Source: Dyella sp. S184
GTDB lineage: Bacteria > Pseudomonadota > Gammaproteobacteria > Xanthomonadales > Rhodanobacteraceae
DNA length: 64,000 bases
NCBI RefSeq assembly: GCF_009766065.1
Contig: NZ_LMUE01000009.1
Coordinates: 594,196 to 658,195, forward strand
Reading direction: 5' to 3'
Shown: piece by piece, positions 1-10,033 of the stretch
How the letters are laid out: the number at the start of each line of letters is the position of its first letter
Numbering within the stretch: the stretch's first letter is position 1
The notes under the pieces: generated by a model
Database searches by the model: none
What the model was told of the DNA's origin: nothing
Seen by the model: the letters and a program-made list of their open reading frames with translations, nothing else
Position numbers and translations under genes: made by a program

Positions 1-1
1 T

Positions 2-853
2 TACCAGCCAGGCATCGTGTTCGCCGGCAAGTACGTGCTGCAGTGGTCGATCATCGCACTGGGTTTCGGACTCAGCCTCAGCCAGGTGGCGAAGACCGGC
101 CTCGAATCACTGTCGGTGACCCTGGTGACGATGACCGTGGCCTTCCTCGCCGCGTGGCTGCTCGGGCGCTGGCTCGGCGTGCACGACAAATTGAAGATCC
201 TGATCGGCGTGGGCACCGCAATCTGTGGCGGCTCGGCAATTGCCGCGGTCACCCCGATCATCCGACCGGACGACCACGACACCGCGTTCGCGATCTCCAC
301 CATCTTCCTGTTCAACCTGGTCGCGGTGCTGCTGTTCCCGCTGCTCGGCCACCTGATGCACATGTCCGACATGGGCTTCGGCCTGTGGGCCGGCACGGCG
401 ATCAACGACACCTCGTCGGTGGTCGCCGCCGGCTACAGCTACAGCCACGCCGCGGGCGACTACGCCACCATCGTCAAGCTGACCCGCGCCACCCTGATCA
501 TCCCGGTCTGCCTGGTGCTGGCCTTCGTGGTCGCCGCCCGCGAAAAGCGCCGGCACAAGCAGGAAGGCAGCGTCGGCCATTTCAGCCTCGCCAGCATCTT
601 CCCGTGGTTCATCCTGTGGTTTCTGATTGCCTCGGCAGTGCGCACCGCCGGGCTGATCCCCATCGTCATCCAGCCGGCAATCCACCTGCTGGCGGAATTC
701 CTGATCATCGTGGCGCTGACCGCGATTGGTCTGTCAGCCAACCTGCGTCGGATGGCTGCGAGCGGTGCACGACCGATCCTGCTGGGTCTGGGCGTGTGGA
801 TTGCCGTGTCAGTGAGCAGTTTGCTGGTGCAGTTGGTGATCGGGCAGATGTGA
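2..853 (+). CDS. YeiH/UPF0324 family putative sulfate exporter, 5' truncated by the window edge
   Basis: Polytopic inner-membrane protein of the YeiH (UPF0324) family, often annotated as a putative sulfate exporter; the substrate is not established for most members. The open frame is continuous from base 2, so the start lies outside the window and the GTG at 17 is unlikely to be the real start. About 283 residues are visible, containing roughly eight hydrophobic segments. The family-typical GTAICGGSAIAA segment and a GTAINDTSSVVAAGY segment are readable. It ends with TGA at 851-853, followed by about 100 bases without a gene. Family assignment is firm, transported substrate is not. Confidence 0.85.
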   Translation, partial: YQPGIVFAGKYVLQWSIIALGFGLSLSQVAKTGLESLSVTLVTMTVAFLAAWLLGRWLGVHDKLKILIGVGTAICGGSAIAAVTPIIRPDDHDTAFAISTIFLFNLVAVLLFPLLGHLMHMSDMGFGLWAGTAINDTSSVVAAGYSYSHAAGDYATIVKLTRATLIIPVCLVLAFVVAAREKRRHKQEGSVGHFSLASIFPWFILWFLIASAVRTAGLIPIVIQPAIHLLAEFLIIVALTAIGLSANLRRMAASGARPILLGLGVWIAVSVSSLLVQLVIGQM

Positions 854-951
854 CGACGCCTGGCTGTCCGACATTACTCAACTCATTTGCCGATTGCGTA
901 GTGCCTCTTTCTGCATGTCAGCTCTCGCAGCCAGGAGCGGACATTCACGGC

Positions 952-1332
952 CTACCGACCTTCTCCATCTTGGTCGCGAGGCACTACATGGGGATGGATC
1001 ATGCCGCGTATGACCGCGGGCTGGACAGCTCCTTTCTGCAGCGGTTTCGTTGGACACACCAAGAAATCTGCGAACAGGGCATTGTCACCCGCGGCTCCGG
1101 CGTCATCATTTCCCGACTTCAGCAGATCGACCGCTTTATCCCAAGATGAACCTTGGTCGCTACCATCGTAATCCGGCTCAAATTCGTGGTGGGTCCCGAT
1201 GTGCCATAGACGGAGTTGGCCGTCTGCCGTATAGAGAATCATGCGTCCATGAATTTTTTGACACGGCTCGGCCGCGAAGGCGATAGAGGCCCAGATGGTC
1301 AGCAACACCGCAATGGTCGGGGTGAGTCGCAC
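952..1332 (-). CDS. small secreted hypothetical protein
   Basis: 126-residue protein that I do not recognise. It begins with a convincing Sec signal peptide (MRLTPTIAVLLTIWASIAFA, cleavage probably after AFA at residue 20), so the mature protein should be periplasmic. The mature part has two cysteines (CQKIHG and LVCPT), which could form a disulfide, and a polar, glycine/aspartate-rich middle. It is convergent with the yeiH-like gene and separated by about 200 bases from the end of tsaB. A plus-strand ORF over the same bases (1050-1286) has no comparable features. Function unknown. Confidence 0.55.
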   Translation of the reverse strand: MRLTPTIAVLLTIWASIAFAAEPCQKIHGRMILYTADGQLRLWHIGTHHEFEPDYDGSDQGSSWDKAVDLLKSGNDDAGAAGDNALFADFLVCPTKPLQKGAVQPAVIRGMIHPHVVPRDQDGEGR

Positions 1333-1538
1333 GATGTCGCCTTTGATGAAAATTCAGTGTAATGACGGATGTTCATTTTCTGAGGACATGTCGTCGACAC
1401 GTCTTGGCCAATGATTATTTTGAGTTGCGCTCAGCGGTTGAGTCTGCCACCGAAAGCGGAACTTCGGTGTATTTATCCCAGCAATACGACCTTGGCAAAA
1501 GCAACATCCAGCTCCCCCACAGTAGGGAGCGAAAAAAC

Positions 1539-2231
1539 TCAAGCCTTGCCCTGCTCCACCAGAGTAAGCGCTACCTTGTCACGCAGATACACCGGCAACG
1601 CCAGCTCCGGTGCCTGCGCGCGACCGGCTCTGAATTCGCGCAGCGCCAACTCCGCAACATGCGCAGCCTGTGGATAGCGCAGGCCATCGGCCGAATGCAG
1701 GGTGCCGGTAAGGCGCTCGCACAATACCGTGGCATAGGTGGCCCAGCCGCTGCCGACGACCTGCCATGCGGCGGCTTGCGGTAACTGCAGGGTATCGGCA
1801 GTGCAGATGCGTTCGTCGTCCAGCGCGATCAATCCGCCGTTGTCGTCGCGGCGGTAACAGGCGGCGTAGATCTCGCCCATGCGCGCATCGATCACGGCGA
1901 GGATCGCCGTGCCTTCCTCTTCCGGCGCTTCCAGCGCCAGCGCGGCCAGCGATGAAATCGTGATCACCGGCAGGTCCAGCGCCAACGCCATACCCTGCGC
2001 CAGTGACACGCCGAGCCGCACGCCGGTGAATGCACCGGGGCCACGGCCCACGGCGATCGCGTCCAGCGCATGTCGGCCGATGCCGGCTTCGGCGAGCAAG
2101 GCATCGGCCATCGGCAGCACCAGCTCGGTGTGCCGGCGTGGCGCGATCTCGCTGCGCGCGATCAGTTCGTCGCCGTGGATCAGGGCGACGGAGCAGGCTT
2201 CGGTGGCGGTTTCGATCGCGAGCAGGTTCAT
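1539..2231 (-). CDS. tsaB: tRNA threonylcarbamoyladenosine biosynthesis protein TsaB
   Basis: TsaB (YeaZ), 230 residues, the non-catalytic ASKHA-fold partner of TsaD. With TsaE it forms the complex that transfers the threonylcarbamoyl group to A37 of ANN-decoding tRNAs in the cytoplasm. The N-terminal MNLLAIETATEACSVAL, the RRHTELVLPM segment and the GPGAFTGVRLG motif are all diagnostic. Its ATG (2229-2231) overlaps the creD stop codon in an ATGA arrangement, implying translational coupling. Length matches the family. A run GTTTTTTC directly follows the stop on the minus strand. Confidence 0.95.
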   Translation of the reverse strand: MNLLAIETATEACSVALIHGDELIARSEIAPRRHTELVLPMADALLAEAGIGRHALDAIAVGRGPGAFTGVRLGVSLAQGMALALDLPVITISSLAALALEAPEEEGTAILAVIDARMGEIYAACYRRDDNGGLIALDDERICTADTLQLPQAAAWQVVGSGWATYATVLCERLTGTLHSADGLRYPQAAHVAELALREFRAGRAQAPELALPVYLRDKVALTLVEQGKA

Positions 2232-3598
2232 GGTTGCACCATGATAGCGGCTGGCGGAGCCGGCGGCGGTACAACCGGCTCCAATGTCATCGGTACGTAC
2301 GCGTACCAGTCGATGCGGCGGGTCAGGTACATCATCAGCGCGACCATCACCAGCAACACCAGCGCGCCGATCAACAGCGCGTACTGTTCGGCCGCGATCA
2401 GCCCGTACAGCATCGCGTAGATCAACGCGATCACGCCGCCCAGCAGCAGGCCGGCCCGGCGCGCACGCAACACCGCCGTCGCGTATCCGCCAATGATCAG
2501 CACCACGGCCGCGGCAGCCACCGCATACGCCGCACCGAAGCCGATCTGCTCGGACAGCGCCAGCAGCACCACGTAGAAGGTGGCCAGTGCGGCGCCGACC
2601 AGCAGGTATTGCACCGGGTGTACGCGCAGTCGCTTGAGTACCTCGAACAGGAAAAACGCGACGAAGGTCATCGCGATGAACAGCAGCCCGTATTTACCCG
2701 CACGCTCATTGCGCTGATAGACATCGACCGGCTGGTACAACTGCACGCCGAACGTAGATGCCTGCAGCGACTTGTCCATGCCATCGCCATCATCCGTCCA
2801 GTGCTGGCCATAGCTGCGGTTGAGATCGAGCAGGTGCCAGTGCGCGCTGAACCCCTTCGCGTCGAGCTGATGCTCCAGCGGGAGTGCCGCGCCGACGAAG
2901 CTCGGGTCGCGCCATGGCGCGCGCATCGTCACGTCGGTGCTGCGCGCCAGTGGCAGCAACTGCAGCGACTCGGTGCCGGCCAGCTTGAGACTGATCTCGA
3001 CATGGATCGGCTGGTTGCCGAGTGCGTCCAGATCGATCGGCACCACCACGTTCGGCCACTGGCCGAGACGGTCGGCCGACGAATCGAAGCGTGTCGGTCT
3101 GCCGTTGATGCGCAATTCGCTGATTTCCTGCAACCCGCGCAGATCGCTGATAGGCAGCCGCAGCTCGGCCTTGCTGCCCTGCCACTGTGCGTTGCTGGCC
3201 TGCTTGAACTGCGCCAGATCTTCCGCCCGGAAGCTGCCGTCCAGTTTCACCGTCGCGACGAACACCGGCGCGTCGTAGATGCCGTAGCGGCGCATCTGCA
3301 CCGCCAGCGACACGTCCGTAGTCAATGTGTCGGCCAGCATGCTTTCGCTGCCGGTGCGCCATTGCGGTGGCTGGTTATCCGCCACCGTCACCTGATGCAG
3401 CGTCGGCACCGTCAGCACCGGGCCACCCAGCACCTGTACCCCGCCCCAACCCTGCGCGATCTGCGCAATCGCCGTCTCGCGCAACTGCTGGCGCTCGTGC
3501 ACCAGTCCGCTCACCTGCAATAGCGGTATCGTCATCAGCAACGCCAGCACGCCGATACCCAGCACCTTGGCCGTCACCGTCTGTGTCCATGCATTCAT
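2228..3598 (-). CDS. creD: CreD family inner-membrane protein
   Basis: 456-residue integral membrane protein of the CreD/Cet family. E. coli CreD is controlled by the CreBC two-component system and affects envelope integrity and colicin E2 tolerance. One N-terminal membrane segment (VLGIGVLALLMTIPLLQVSG) is followed by a large periplasmic domain and then a C-terminal cluster of about five to six helices. The start at 3598 is chosen because AGGGAG lies at proper spacing upstream and the membrane segment follows directly; the frame is open 30 codons further upstream but that part is not CreD-like. No creBC genes are adjacent; tsaB follows with a 4-base overlap. Confidence 0.9.
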   Translation of the reverse strand: MNAWTQTVTAKVLGIGVLALLMTIPLLQVSGLVHERQQLRETAIAQIAQGWGGVQVLGGPVLTVPTLHQVTVADNQPPQWRTGSESMLADTLTTDVSLAVQMRRYGIYDAPVFVATVKLDGSFRAEDLAQFKQASNAQWQGSKAELRLPISDLRGLQEISELRINGRPTRFDSSADRLGQWPNVVVPIDLDALGNQPIHVEISLKLAGTESLQLLPLARSTDVTMRAPWRDPSFVGAALPLEHQLDAKGFSAHWHLLDLNRSYGQHWTDDGDGMDKSLQASTFGVQLYQPVDVYQRNERAGKYGLLFIAMTFVAFFLFEVLKRLRVHPVQYLLVGAALATFYVVLLALSEQIGFGAAYAVAAAAVVLIIGGYATAVLRARRAGLLLGGVIALIYAMLYGLIAAEQYALLIGALVLLVMVALMMYLTRRIDWYAYVPMTLEPVVPPPAPPAAIMVQP

Positions 3599-3828
3599 CG
3601 GATCGCACTCCCTGGAATGGAGCATCGATGACAGCAGCCGCAGCGGCGGCATGTCGGGCAAGGACAGGCCACTTGCTGACCGCGGCATGGCATTACGCTG
3701 TTTGCACTCCAGTCGGGGTGGGCAGGTTCGTGCAACTTCGCGCGGTTTGCATGGTCACCCTTTGGCAGGTAACTGCATCGTGCCGAAACCGGCGCCATGC
3801 GTTCCATCCAACCGAGGCAGGGGATTCC

Positions 3829-4503
3829 ATGCACGCGATGGCGAAGTTTCTGACCCGCAACAAGGGCTTCATCACCTTCATGCTGTGCATGATCATGTTC
3901 CGCAGCGCGGTGGCTGACTGGAACGTGGTGCCGACCGGCTCGATGCAGCCCACCATCAAGATCGGCGACCGCATCCTCGTCGACAAGGCGGCCTACGACA
4001 TCCGCCTGCCGCTGACCCATATCTCGCTGCTGCATCTGGCCGACCCGCAACGCGGCGACATCGTGGTGCTGGATTCGCACGCCGCCAACGAGCGGCTGGT
4101 GAAGCGGGTGATAGGACTGCCCGGCGATGAAGTGGCGATGCGCAGCAACGTGCTTTATATCAACGGCCACGCAGCCAGCTATGCCCTGGGCAGCTATAGC
4201 GGCATCCACGACGACCTGAAGAATCCGGCGCATTACGAAATCGAACGCTACGGCGACATGCGCCACGCGATACGGCTGTCGGTGAATTGGCCCAGCCCAA
4301 CCAGCAGCTTCGGACCGGCAAAAGTGCCCGCAGGTCAGTATCTTCTGCTGGGCGATGATCGCGACAACAGCATGGATTCGCGCTATTTCGGCTTCTTCCC
4401 GCGCAACGAAATCGTCGGGCGCTCACGCTATGTGGTCGCTTCACTGGACCCGCAGCATCACTACCTGCCGCGCGAGCATCGCTTCGGCGCAGCCCTGGAC
4501 TGA
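3829..4503 (+). CDS. lepB: signal peptidase I (S26 family), stand-alone copy
   Basis: 224-residue type I signal peptidase, which cleaves Sec/Tat signal peptides on the periplasmic face of the inner membrane. One N-terminal membrane segment (about residues 14-30) precedes box B with catalytic Ser38 in PTGSMQPT. General-base Lys92 is in box D (RLVKRVIGLPGD), and box E is GDDRDNSMDSR. ATG at 3829 was chosen for its GAGGCAGGGG ribosome site; the ATG nine bases later is an alternative. It is shorter than E. coli LepB (324) and has a single membrane segment. In this group the main lepB usually sits beside lepA, so this may be a second copy (inference). Confidence 0.9.
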   Translation: MHAMAKFLTRNKGFITFMLCMIMFRSAVADWNVVPTGSMQPTIKIGDRILVDKAAYDIRLPLTHISLLHLADPQRGDIVVLDSHAANERLVKRVIGLPGDEVAMRSNVLYINGHAASYALGSYSGIHDDLKNPAHYEIERYGDMRHAIRLSVNWPSPTSSFGPAKVPAGQYLLLGDDRDNSMDSRYFGFFPRNEIVGRSRYVVASLDPQHHYLPREHRFGAALD

Positions 4504-4507
4504 TGTT

Positions 4508-4876
4508 TCAGGCCGGCGGCTGCCACAGCTCGATCCGCGTGCCGTCCGGATCCATGATCCAGCCGAAGCGGCCGAGTTCGTTATTGTCCGTGCGTTCGTC
4601 CACCGTGACTCCGGCGGCGCGCAGCTGCGTAAGCAACGCATCGAGATCGTCCACGCGGAAATTGATCATGTACGGCTGCGTGCTCGGCGCGAAGTAACCG
4701 GTGTCGGCGGCGAACGGTGCCCACAACGTGGAGCCGGGACGTGCAGCATCCTCGTCGAAACGCACGCCACCCCAGTCTTCGAGAGGCAGGCCCAGATGCT
4801 TCGCGTACCACGCGCTGAGTGCCACCGGGTCGCGCGACTTGAAGAAGATTCCGCCGAGTCCGATTGCCTTGGCCAT
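4508..4876 (-). CDS. VOC family (glyoxalase/bleomycin-resistance fold) protein
   Basis: 122-residue single-domain protein of the vicinal-oxygen-chelate superfamily. The two beta-alpha-beta-beta-beta halves are readable: GIFFKSRDPVALSAWYAKHLGL at the N terminus (a metal-chelating His is not obvious in the first strand) and YMINFRVDDLDALLTQLRAAGV with the terminal DPDGTRIELWQPP carrying the usual final Glu. VOC members include lyases, dioxygenases and drug-binding proteins, so the substrate cannot be inferred. It is convergent with the signal peptidase gene, the two stops being a few bases apart. Confidence 0.85.
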   Translation of the reverse strand: MAKAIGLGGIFFKSRDPVALSAWYAKHLGLPLEDWGGVRFDEDAARPGSTLWAPFAADTGYFAPSTQPYMINFRVDDLDALLTQLRAAGVTVDERTDNNELGRFGWIMDPDGTRIELWQPPA

Positions 4877-5013
4877 CGCTTGCCTCCATACACATGCTGT
4901 TTTTGTGCGGGCGGCTTCGGCCGCGGCTGCGTTGCCTATCGTACCCGCCTGAGAAGCATTGCGGCTGAAGCCGCTCGCACGTTTGGGTGATGGTCACATC
5001 TCGAAAAGCGAGA

Positions 5014-5928
5014 CTAGACCAGCCGCATGCGCCTGACGTCCCGCTGGGGTGGCGAGCCGAACAGGCGGCTGTATTCGCGACTGAACTGGGAGGGGCTTTC
5101 ATAACCCACGAGTCCACCGGCGTTACTCGCGTCAAGGTTCTGGTTGAGCATCAATTGCCGCGCTTCCTGCAGGCGCAGCTGCTTCTGGAACTGTAACGGG
5201 CTGATGCCTGTAATAGCGCGAAAGTGTTGCCTGAAGGTGGATGGGCTCATGTGTGCACGATCAGCCAGCTCGTCCACATGCAACGCCTGTGTGAAGTTCT
5301 GCTTGAGCCAAGTGACGGCTTTCGCGATCTGCTGGCGAGGGGATCCGACAGCGACGAGATGCCGCAGCTGCGCACCGTGCGGGCCGGCCAGCAAGCGGAT
5401 GGTGATCTCCTGCTGGATCAGGGGCGCCAGCGAAGACACCAGGGCCGGCTCGTTCAGCACTTCAACCAATCGGATCAGCGCGTCGACCAGGGCTTCGTCC
5501 AGCGGTTCGATCGAGATGGATTGGAAGGCCCGCTCGCGCGGGCGCTGGGCCGTGTCCATCTCGGAAGCCAGTTGCGTGATGTGACGGGCATCAAGCGTCA
5601 GTACGAGGCCAAGGAACGGTTCCCGCAGGCTGGCCCGCGTGACGTGCGAGACGACGGGAAGATCGATGGTGGTCAGCATGGACTGGCCGGGGCTGTAGTC
5701 GATCACCTCATCCGCAAGCATCACCTGCTTGTGTCCCTGCGCGATCACGCCCAGACCGAGGCCGTAGATGCAATGCAGCGGCTCTGTCGGCGCCTTGCGA
5801 CGGTGGACGGTCAGCGCCGGAATGGCGGTCGCGTGATCACCGTCGAGTTGGGCAATATGCGCGACGGCGCGCGCCAGCCGGTAGAGGGCCGGGACTCCAG
5901 CAGCATTCTGCGCAGATGGCTTATTCAT
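5014..5928 (-). CDS. AraC family transcriptional regulator
   Basis: 304-residue regulator. The N-terminal part has the cupin-like fold seen in the AraC_N (PF06719) group, and the C-terminal roughly 100 residues form two helix-turn-helix motifs. Readable marks are DELADRAHMSPSTFRQHFRAITGISPLQFQK and a second helix segment with VGYESPSQFSREYSRLFG. It is transcribed divergently from an aldo/keto reductase gene across a 168-base gap. Regulators of this subgroup commonly sit beside and control oxidoreductase genes, so the reductase is its probable target (inference from position only). Confidence 0.93.
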   Translation of the reverse strand: MNKPSAQNAAGVPALYRLARAVAHIAQLDGDHATAIPALTVHRRKAPTEPLHCIYGLGLGVIAQGHKQVMLADEVIDYSPGQSMLTTIDLPVVSHVTRASLREPFLGLVLTLDARHITQLASEMDTAQRPRERAFQSISIEPLDEALVDALIRLVEVLNEPALVSSLAPLIQQEITIRLLAGPHGAQLRHLVAVGSPRQQIAKAVTWLKQNFTQALHVDELADRAHMSPSTFRQHFRAITGISPLQFQKQLRLQEARQLMLNQNLDASNAGGLVGYESPSQFSREYSRLFGSPPQRDVRRMRLV

Positions 5929-6096
5929 AGGGGTTTATGCGAGTTTTTCGACGAGTCAAACGTAGCACCCATCGATGCAGCACGCGCGTACTTCTGAGCG
6001 TTAATCGGCGTTTTGGGCAAGAACATCGGCAAATCCGGCAAACGTTCGTTGCCCGGTGCGCCGACACTGGCCACATCAAAACCGGAGCCAATCACC

Positions 6097-7074
<978 letters not shown>

Positions 7075-7094
7075 CCGCGCCACCATGCGTGCCG

Positions 7095-9062
7095 CTACTG
7101 CCCTGCGACCTGCTCGGTCGCAGCGACGGACGCATCATCGAAGAATGCCCGCACATCTGCCAGTTCGCGCGTGCGCGGCATCGGCGGCAGGCTGGCCAGG
7201 AACAGCTTGCCATAGCCCTTGGTGGTCAGCCGCGGATCGCACAGTACCAGCACACCGCGATCATGCACGTCGCGGATCAGTCGGCCGGCGCCCTGCTTCA
7301 GTGCGATTACCGCGCTGGGCACCTGCCAGCCCATGAATGGGTTGATGCCGGATTCTTCCAGTGCCTCCAGCCGCGCCATCAGCACCGGATCATCGGGTGC
7401 GGCGAACGGCAGCTTGTCGATCACCACCACGCTCAGCGCCTCGCCGACCACGTCGACGCCTTCCCAGAAACTCGCCGCACCCAGCAATACGCCATGGCCG
7501 CTGGCACGGAACTCCTCCAGCAGTCGCGGCCGCGGTGCGGTGCCCTGCACGAACAGCGGCCACGGCACCTTGTCCTGCAGCAGTTCGGCCGCCCGACGCA
7601 GCGCACGATGCGAGGTGAACAGCAGGAACGCGCGACCGTTCGAGGCGTGCAGCACCGGCAACACCGCCTCGATCACCTGCTCGGTGTAATCGCGTGCGTT
7701 CGGATCGGACAGGCCGGACGGCAGATAGCACAGCGCCTGTCGCGCATAGTCGAACGGACTTTCCAGACTCAGCGTCTGTGGATCGTCCAGCCCGAGTTGG
7801 CGCGCGAAATGATCGAAGTTGCCGGCCACCGACAGCGTGGCCGAGGTGTGGATCCACGCTGCATGGGTGCGCTCGCGCAGACCGCGCATCGGCACCGCCA
7901 GATCCAGCGGCGTGGCATACAGCGCGAAGCCACGTGGAAACGTCTCGTACCAGCGCACATCACGATCACCGTGTGACTCGACGATGCGATCCAGCCGTCC
8001 GGTGAATAACTCGGCCCGTTCGTGCAGGTTGGCGAAGCCGCGCGAACGCTCGGCCTGCGAGGCGAGCAGTTCGGCCAGCGTGGCGAGCAGTTCACGCAGG
8101 TCATGCAGCGACTCGCGCACACCGGTGCGGTCTTCCAGTTGCTGGAACGCGCCGCGCGACGGCAACGCATCCATCGCCAGCCGCAGCTTGCGCAATGCAT
8201 CCTGCAGCGCTTCGACCGGCTCCAGCAGCAGCCCGATCGCGCCGGTGATGCCGTTGCATTCGGTCAGCGCGTCCTGCGCCAGCTCGGTCAGCTGGCGCGC
8301 ACTGATGCTTTGCGAGAAGAACTGCCCGGCCAGTTCGGGAATCTGGTGCGCCTCATCCAGGATGAAGGCTGCCGCGCCCGGCAGGATTTCGCCGAAGCCT
8401 TCCTGCTTCAGCGCCAGATCGGCAAACAACAGATGGTGATTGACCACCACCACGTCTGCCTCCATGGCCTCGCGGCGCGCCTTCGCCACATGGCAGTCGT
8501 CGAAGAACGGACACTCCGCGCCGAGGCAGTTTTCCGGAGTAGAGGTAACACGCGGCCACAGCGGTGATTCTTCCGGTACCTCGGCCAGCTCCATCCGGTC
8601 GCCGCGGCGCGTGCGCGCCGACCACGCCCGGATCGTCGCCAGCTGCGCCGCCTGCGCGCGCTCGTAGGTGGCGCCCTCACGCACGGTCTGGTCGAGCCGG
8701 TACAGGCACAGGTAATTCGCGCGCCCTTTCAGCAGCGCCGTCTTCAGCCGCGCGCCCAGCACCGAACGCACTTTCGGCAGATCGCGAAAATACAGTTGGT
8801 CCTGCAGCGTCTTGGTGCCGGTGGAAATGATCACCCGCTCGCCCGACAACAGCGCCGGCACCAGATAGGCGAACGTCTTGCCGGTGCCGGTGCCGGCTTC
8901 AGCAATCAGCGTGTCGCGCCCGGTGATCGCGTGTTGCACCGCGCGCGCCATCGCCTGCTGCGCCAGGCGCGGCGCGAAGTTCGGCAGCTCACGCGCGAAC
9001 GGGCCATCCGCACCAAGCAGGGCGCCAGTGTCGTCGGATCCAGTGTCATCAAGATCAGTCAT
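7095..9062 (-). CDS. yoaA: ATP-dependent helicase of the DinG/YoaA family
   Basis: 655-residue superfamily-2 helicase related to DinG and XPD. Walker A is AEAGTGTGKT at residues 54-63 and motif II is DEAH (DEAHQIPELA). Between them lie the four-cysteine iron-sulfur signatures (YLCLYR, NCLGAEC, FDDC). C-terminal motifs include TSATL and GAGRLIRD. Length and the early Walker A resemble YoaA (636 in E. coli) more than DinG (716). YoaA works with HolC in repair at stalled replication forks; DinG resolves R-loops. It converges with the aldo/keto reductase gene, with about 20 bases between stops. Confidence 0.9.
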   Translation of the reverse strand: MTDLDDTGSDDTGALLGADGPFARELPNFAPRLAQQAMARAVQHAITGRDTLIAEAGTGTGKTFAYLVPALLSGERVIISTGTKTLQDQLYFRDLPKVRSVLGARLKTALLKGRANYLCLYRLDQTVREGATYERAQAAQLATIRAWSARTRRGDRMELAEVPEESPLWPRVTSTPENCLGAECPFFDDCHVAKARREAMEADVVVVNHHLLFADLALKQEGFGEILPGAAAFILDEAHQIPELAGQFFSQSISARQLTELAQDALTECNGITGAIGLLLEPVEALQDALRKLRLAMDALPSRGAFQQLEDRTGVRESLHDLRELLATLAELLASQAERSRGFANLHERAELFTGRLDRIVESHGDRDVRWYETFPRGFALYATPLDLAVPMRGLRERTHAAWIHTSATLSVAGNFDHFARQLGLDDPQTLSLESPFDYARQALCYLPSGLSDPNARDYTEQVIEAVLPVLHASNGRAFLLFTSHRALRRAAELLQDKVPWPLFVQGTAPRPRLLEEFRASGHGVLLGAASFWEGVDVVGEALSVVVIDKLPFAAPDDPVLMARLEALEESGINPFMGWQVPSAVIALKQGAGRLIRDVHDRGVLVLCDPRLTTKGYGKLFLASLPPMPRTRELADVRAFFDDASVAATEQVAGQ

Positions 9063-9165
9063 CCATCAAGTATGGCCGAGTGGGCCAGCGCGGCAAACCA
9101 GGCTGCCCACTGGCACGGGCAATCGCAAAGGTTCACCATGCCAACACCACCACGGGGAACACATC

Positions 9166-9555
9166 ATGACGACCGAACTGACCATGCTGGTATGGAGTGC
9201 TGTGCTTGGACTGGTGCAGATTGCGCTTGCCGCAACCTGTTCGACCAATCAACGCGGACTGGGCTGGGCCGCCGGTGCACGCGATGGCATCGCGCCACCG
9301 CTGACCGGCGTCACCGCCCGACTGGATCGTGCCCGCGCCAATTTCCTGGAGACCTTTCCGTTCTTCGTCGCCGTCGTACTGATCGCCCACCTGCTGCAAC
9401 TTCACAGCGGCATGACCGTGCTCGGTGCGCAACTCTATTTCTGGGCACGCCTGGCTTATGTGCCGGTCTATGCCGCGGGCATCCCTTATTTGCGCACCCT
9501 GATCTGGGCAGGAAGCATCGTCGGCATCGTGTTGCTGTTGACAGTACTGTTCTGA
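9166..9555 (+). CDS. MAPEG family membrane protein
   Basis: 129-residue protein with four predicted membrane helices, matching the MAPEG (membrane-associated eicosanoid/glutathione metabolism) family. The typical pattern is present: RLDRARANFLETFPFFVAVVLIA in helix 2 and YFWARLAYVPVYAAGIPYLRTLIW in helices 3-4. Bacterial members often have glutathione transferase or peroxidase activity, but many are untested. The ATG at 9166 follows GGGGAAC and gives the family-typical N terminus; the frame is open further upstream over the divergent helicase 5' end. Confidence 0.9.
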   Translation: MTTELTMLVWSAVLGLVQIALAATCSTNQRGLGWAAGARDGIAPPLTGVTARLDRARANFLETFPFFVAVVLIAHLLQLHSGMTVLGAQLYFWARLAYVPVYAAGIPYLRTLIWAGSIVGIVLLLTVLF

Positions 9556-9587
9556 CAACCTGCTTCGTGCATCGGCTACCAGAAAAC

Positions 9588-9995
9588 ATGGGGCTGCCAT
9601 TGAGCGAATACTGCAGGCCCTGGAAGCTGCTGACGCTCGCGGGTGGCATCGCCTTGCTGGTGGCAGGCGCGTTCTACTATCGGGCGCCCGACTGGGACAT
9701 TCCGATCAGCCTGATCATGGCCACCCTCACCTACGTGACCGCACCATGGTCACTGCGGGTCATTCTCGAACGCCGCTGGAAGCTCTGGCCCGCGATGCTG
9801 TTCGTCACCTGGTTCAGTGTCGATGGTTGTTACTGGCTCTATTGGCATTATAGGAGCCCCGTCGCGCTCCATCTGATGCGCGACGCCAATTTGCCAGCCT
9901 CACTTTCTCTGTATGGCTTGTGTGGAGTCCTATGGCTGTATCGCGGCAACCTGCGTGAACTCAGCGCAGGGCTGCGTCAGCACATCGACAAATAG
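9588..9995 (+). CDS. small integral membrane protein, unknown
   Basis: 135-residue hydrophobic protein with about four predicted membrane helices (LLTLAGGIALLVAGAF, ISLIMATLTYVTAP, LWPAMLFVTWFSVDGCYWLYW, LYGLCGVLWLYRG) and a basic C terminus. It starts 32 bases after the MAPEG stop in the same direction and could share its transcript. I do not recognise a family. The ATG at 9588 is the first methionine that gives a compact N terminus (MGLPLSEYCRPWKLL). Codon use is slightly less biased than in the neighbours. Confidence 0.65.
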   Translation: MGLPLSEYCRPWKLLTLAGGIALLVAGAFYYRAPDWDIPISLIMATLTYVTAPWSLRVILERRWKLWPAMLFVTWFSVDGCYWLYWHYRSPVALHLMRDANLPASLSLYGLCGVLWLYRGNLRELSAGLRQHIDK

Positions 9996-10033
9996 CGAAC
10001 GAATAATGGCCGCTGATTGCAGGCATCCACAAC

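Noticed and set aside
1511..1530. hairpin GCTCCC/GGGAGC behind tsaB
   Set aside because: The T-run stands before the stem on the minus strand, so it is not an intrinsic terminator; the stem is short.
1354..1542. 62-residue minus-strand frame between tsaB and the small secreted gene
   Set aside because: No signal, no ribosome site of note and no recognisable feature; probably chance.
2030..3523. 497-residue plus-strand open frame opposite creD/tsaB
   Set aside because: It is antisense to two recognised genes, has no domain and is rich in Arg/His/Gln as expected from GC-rich shadow frames.
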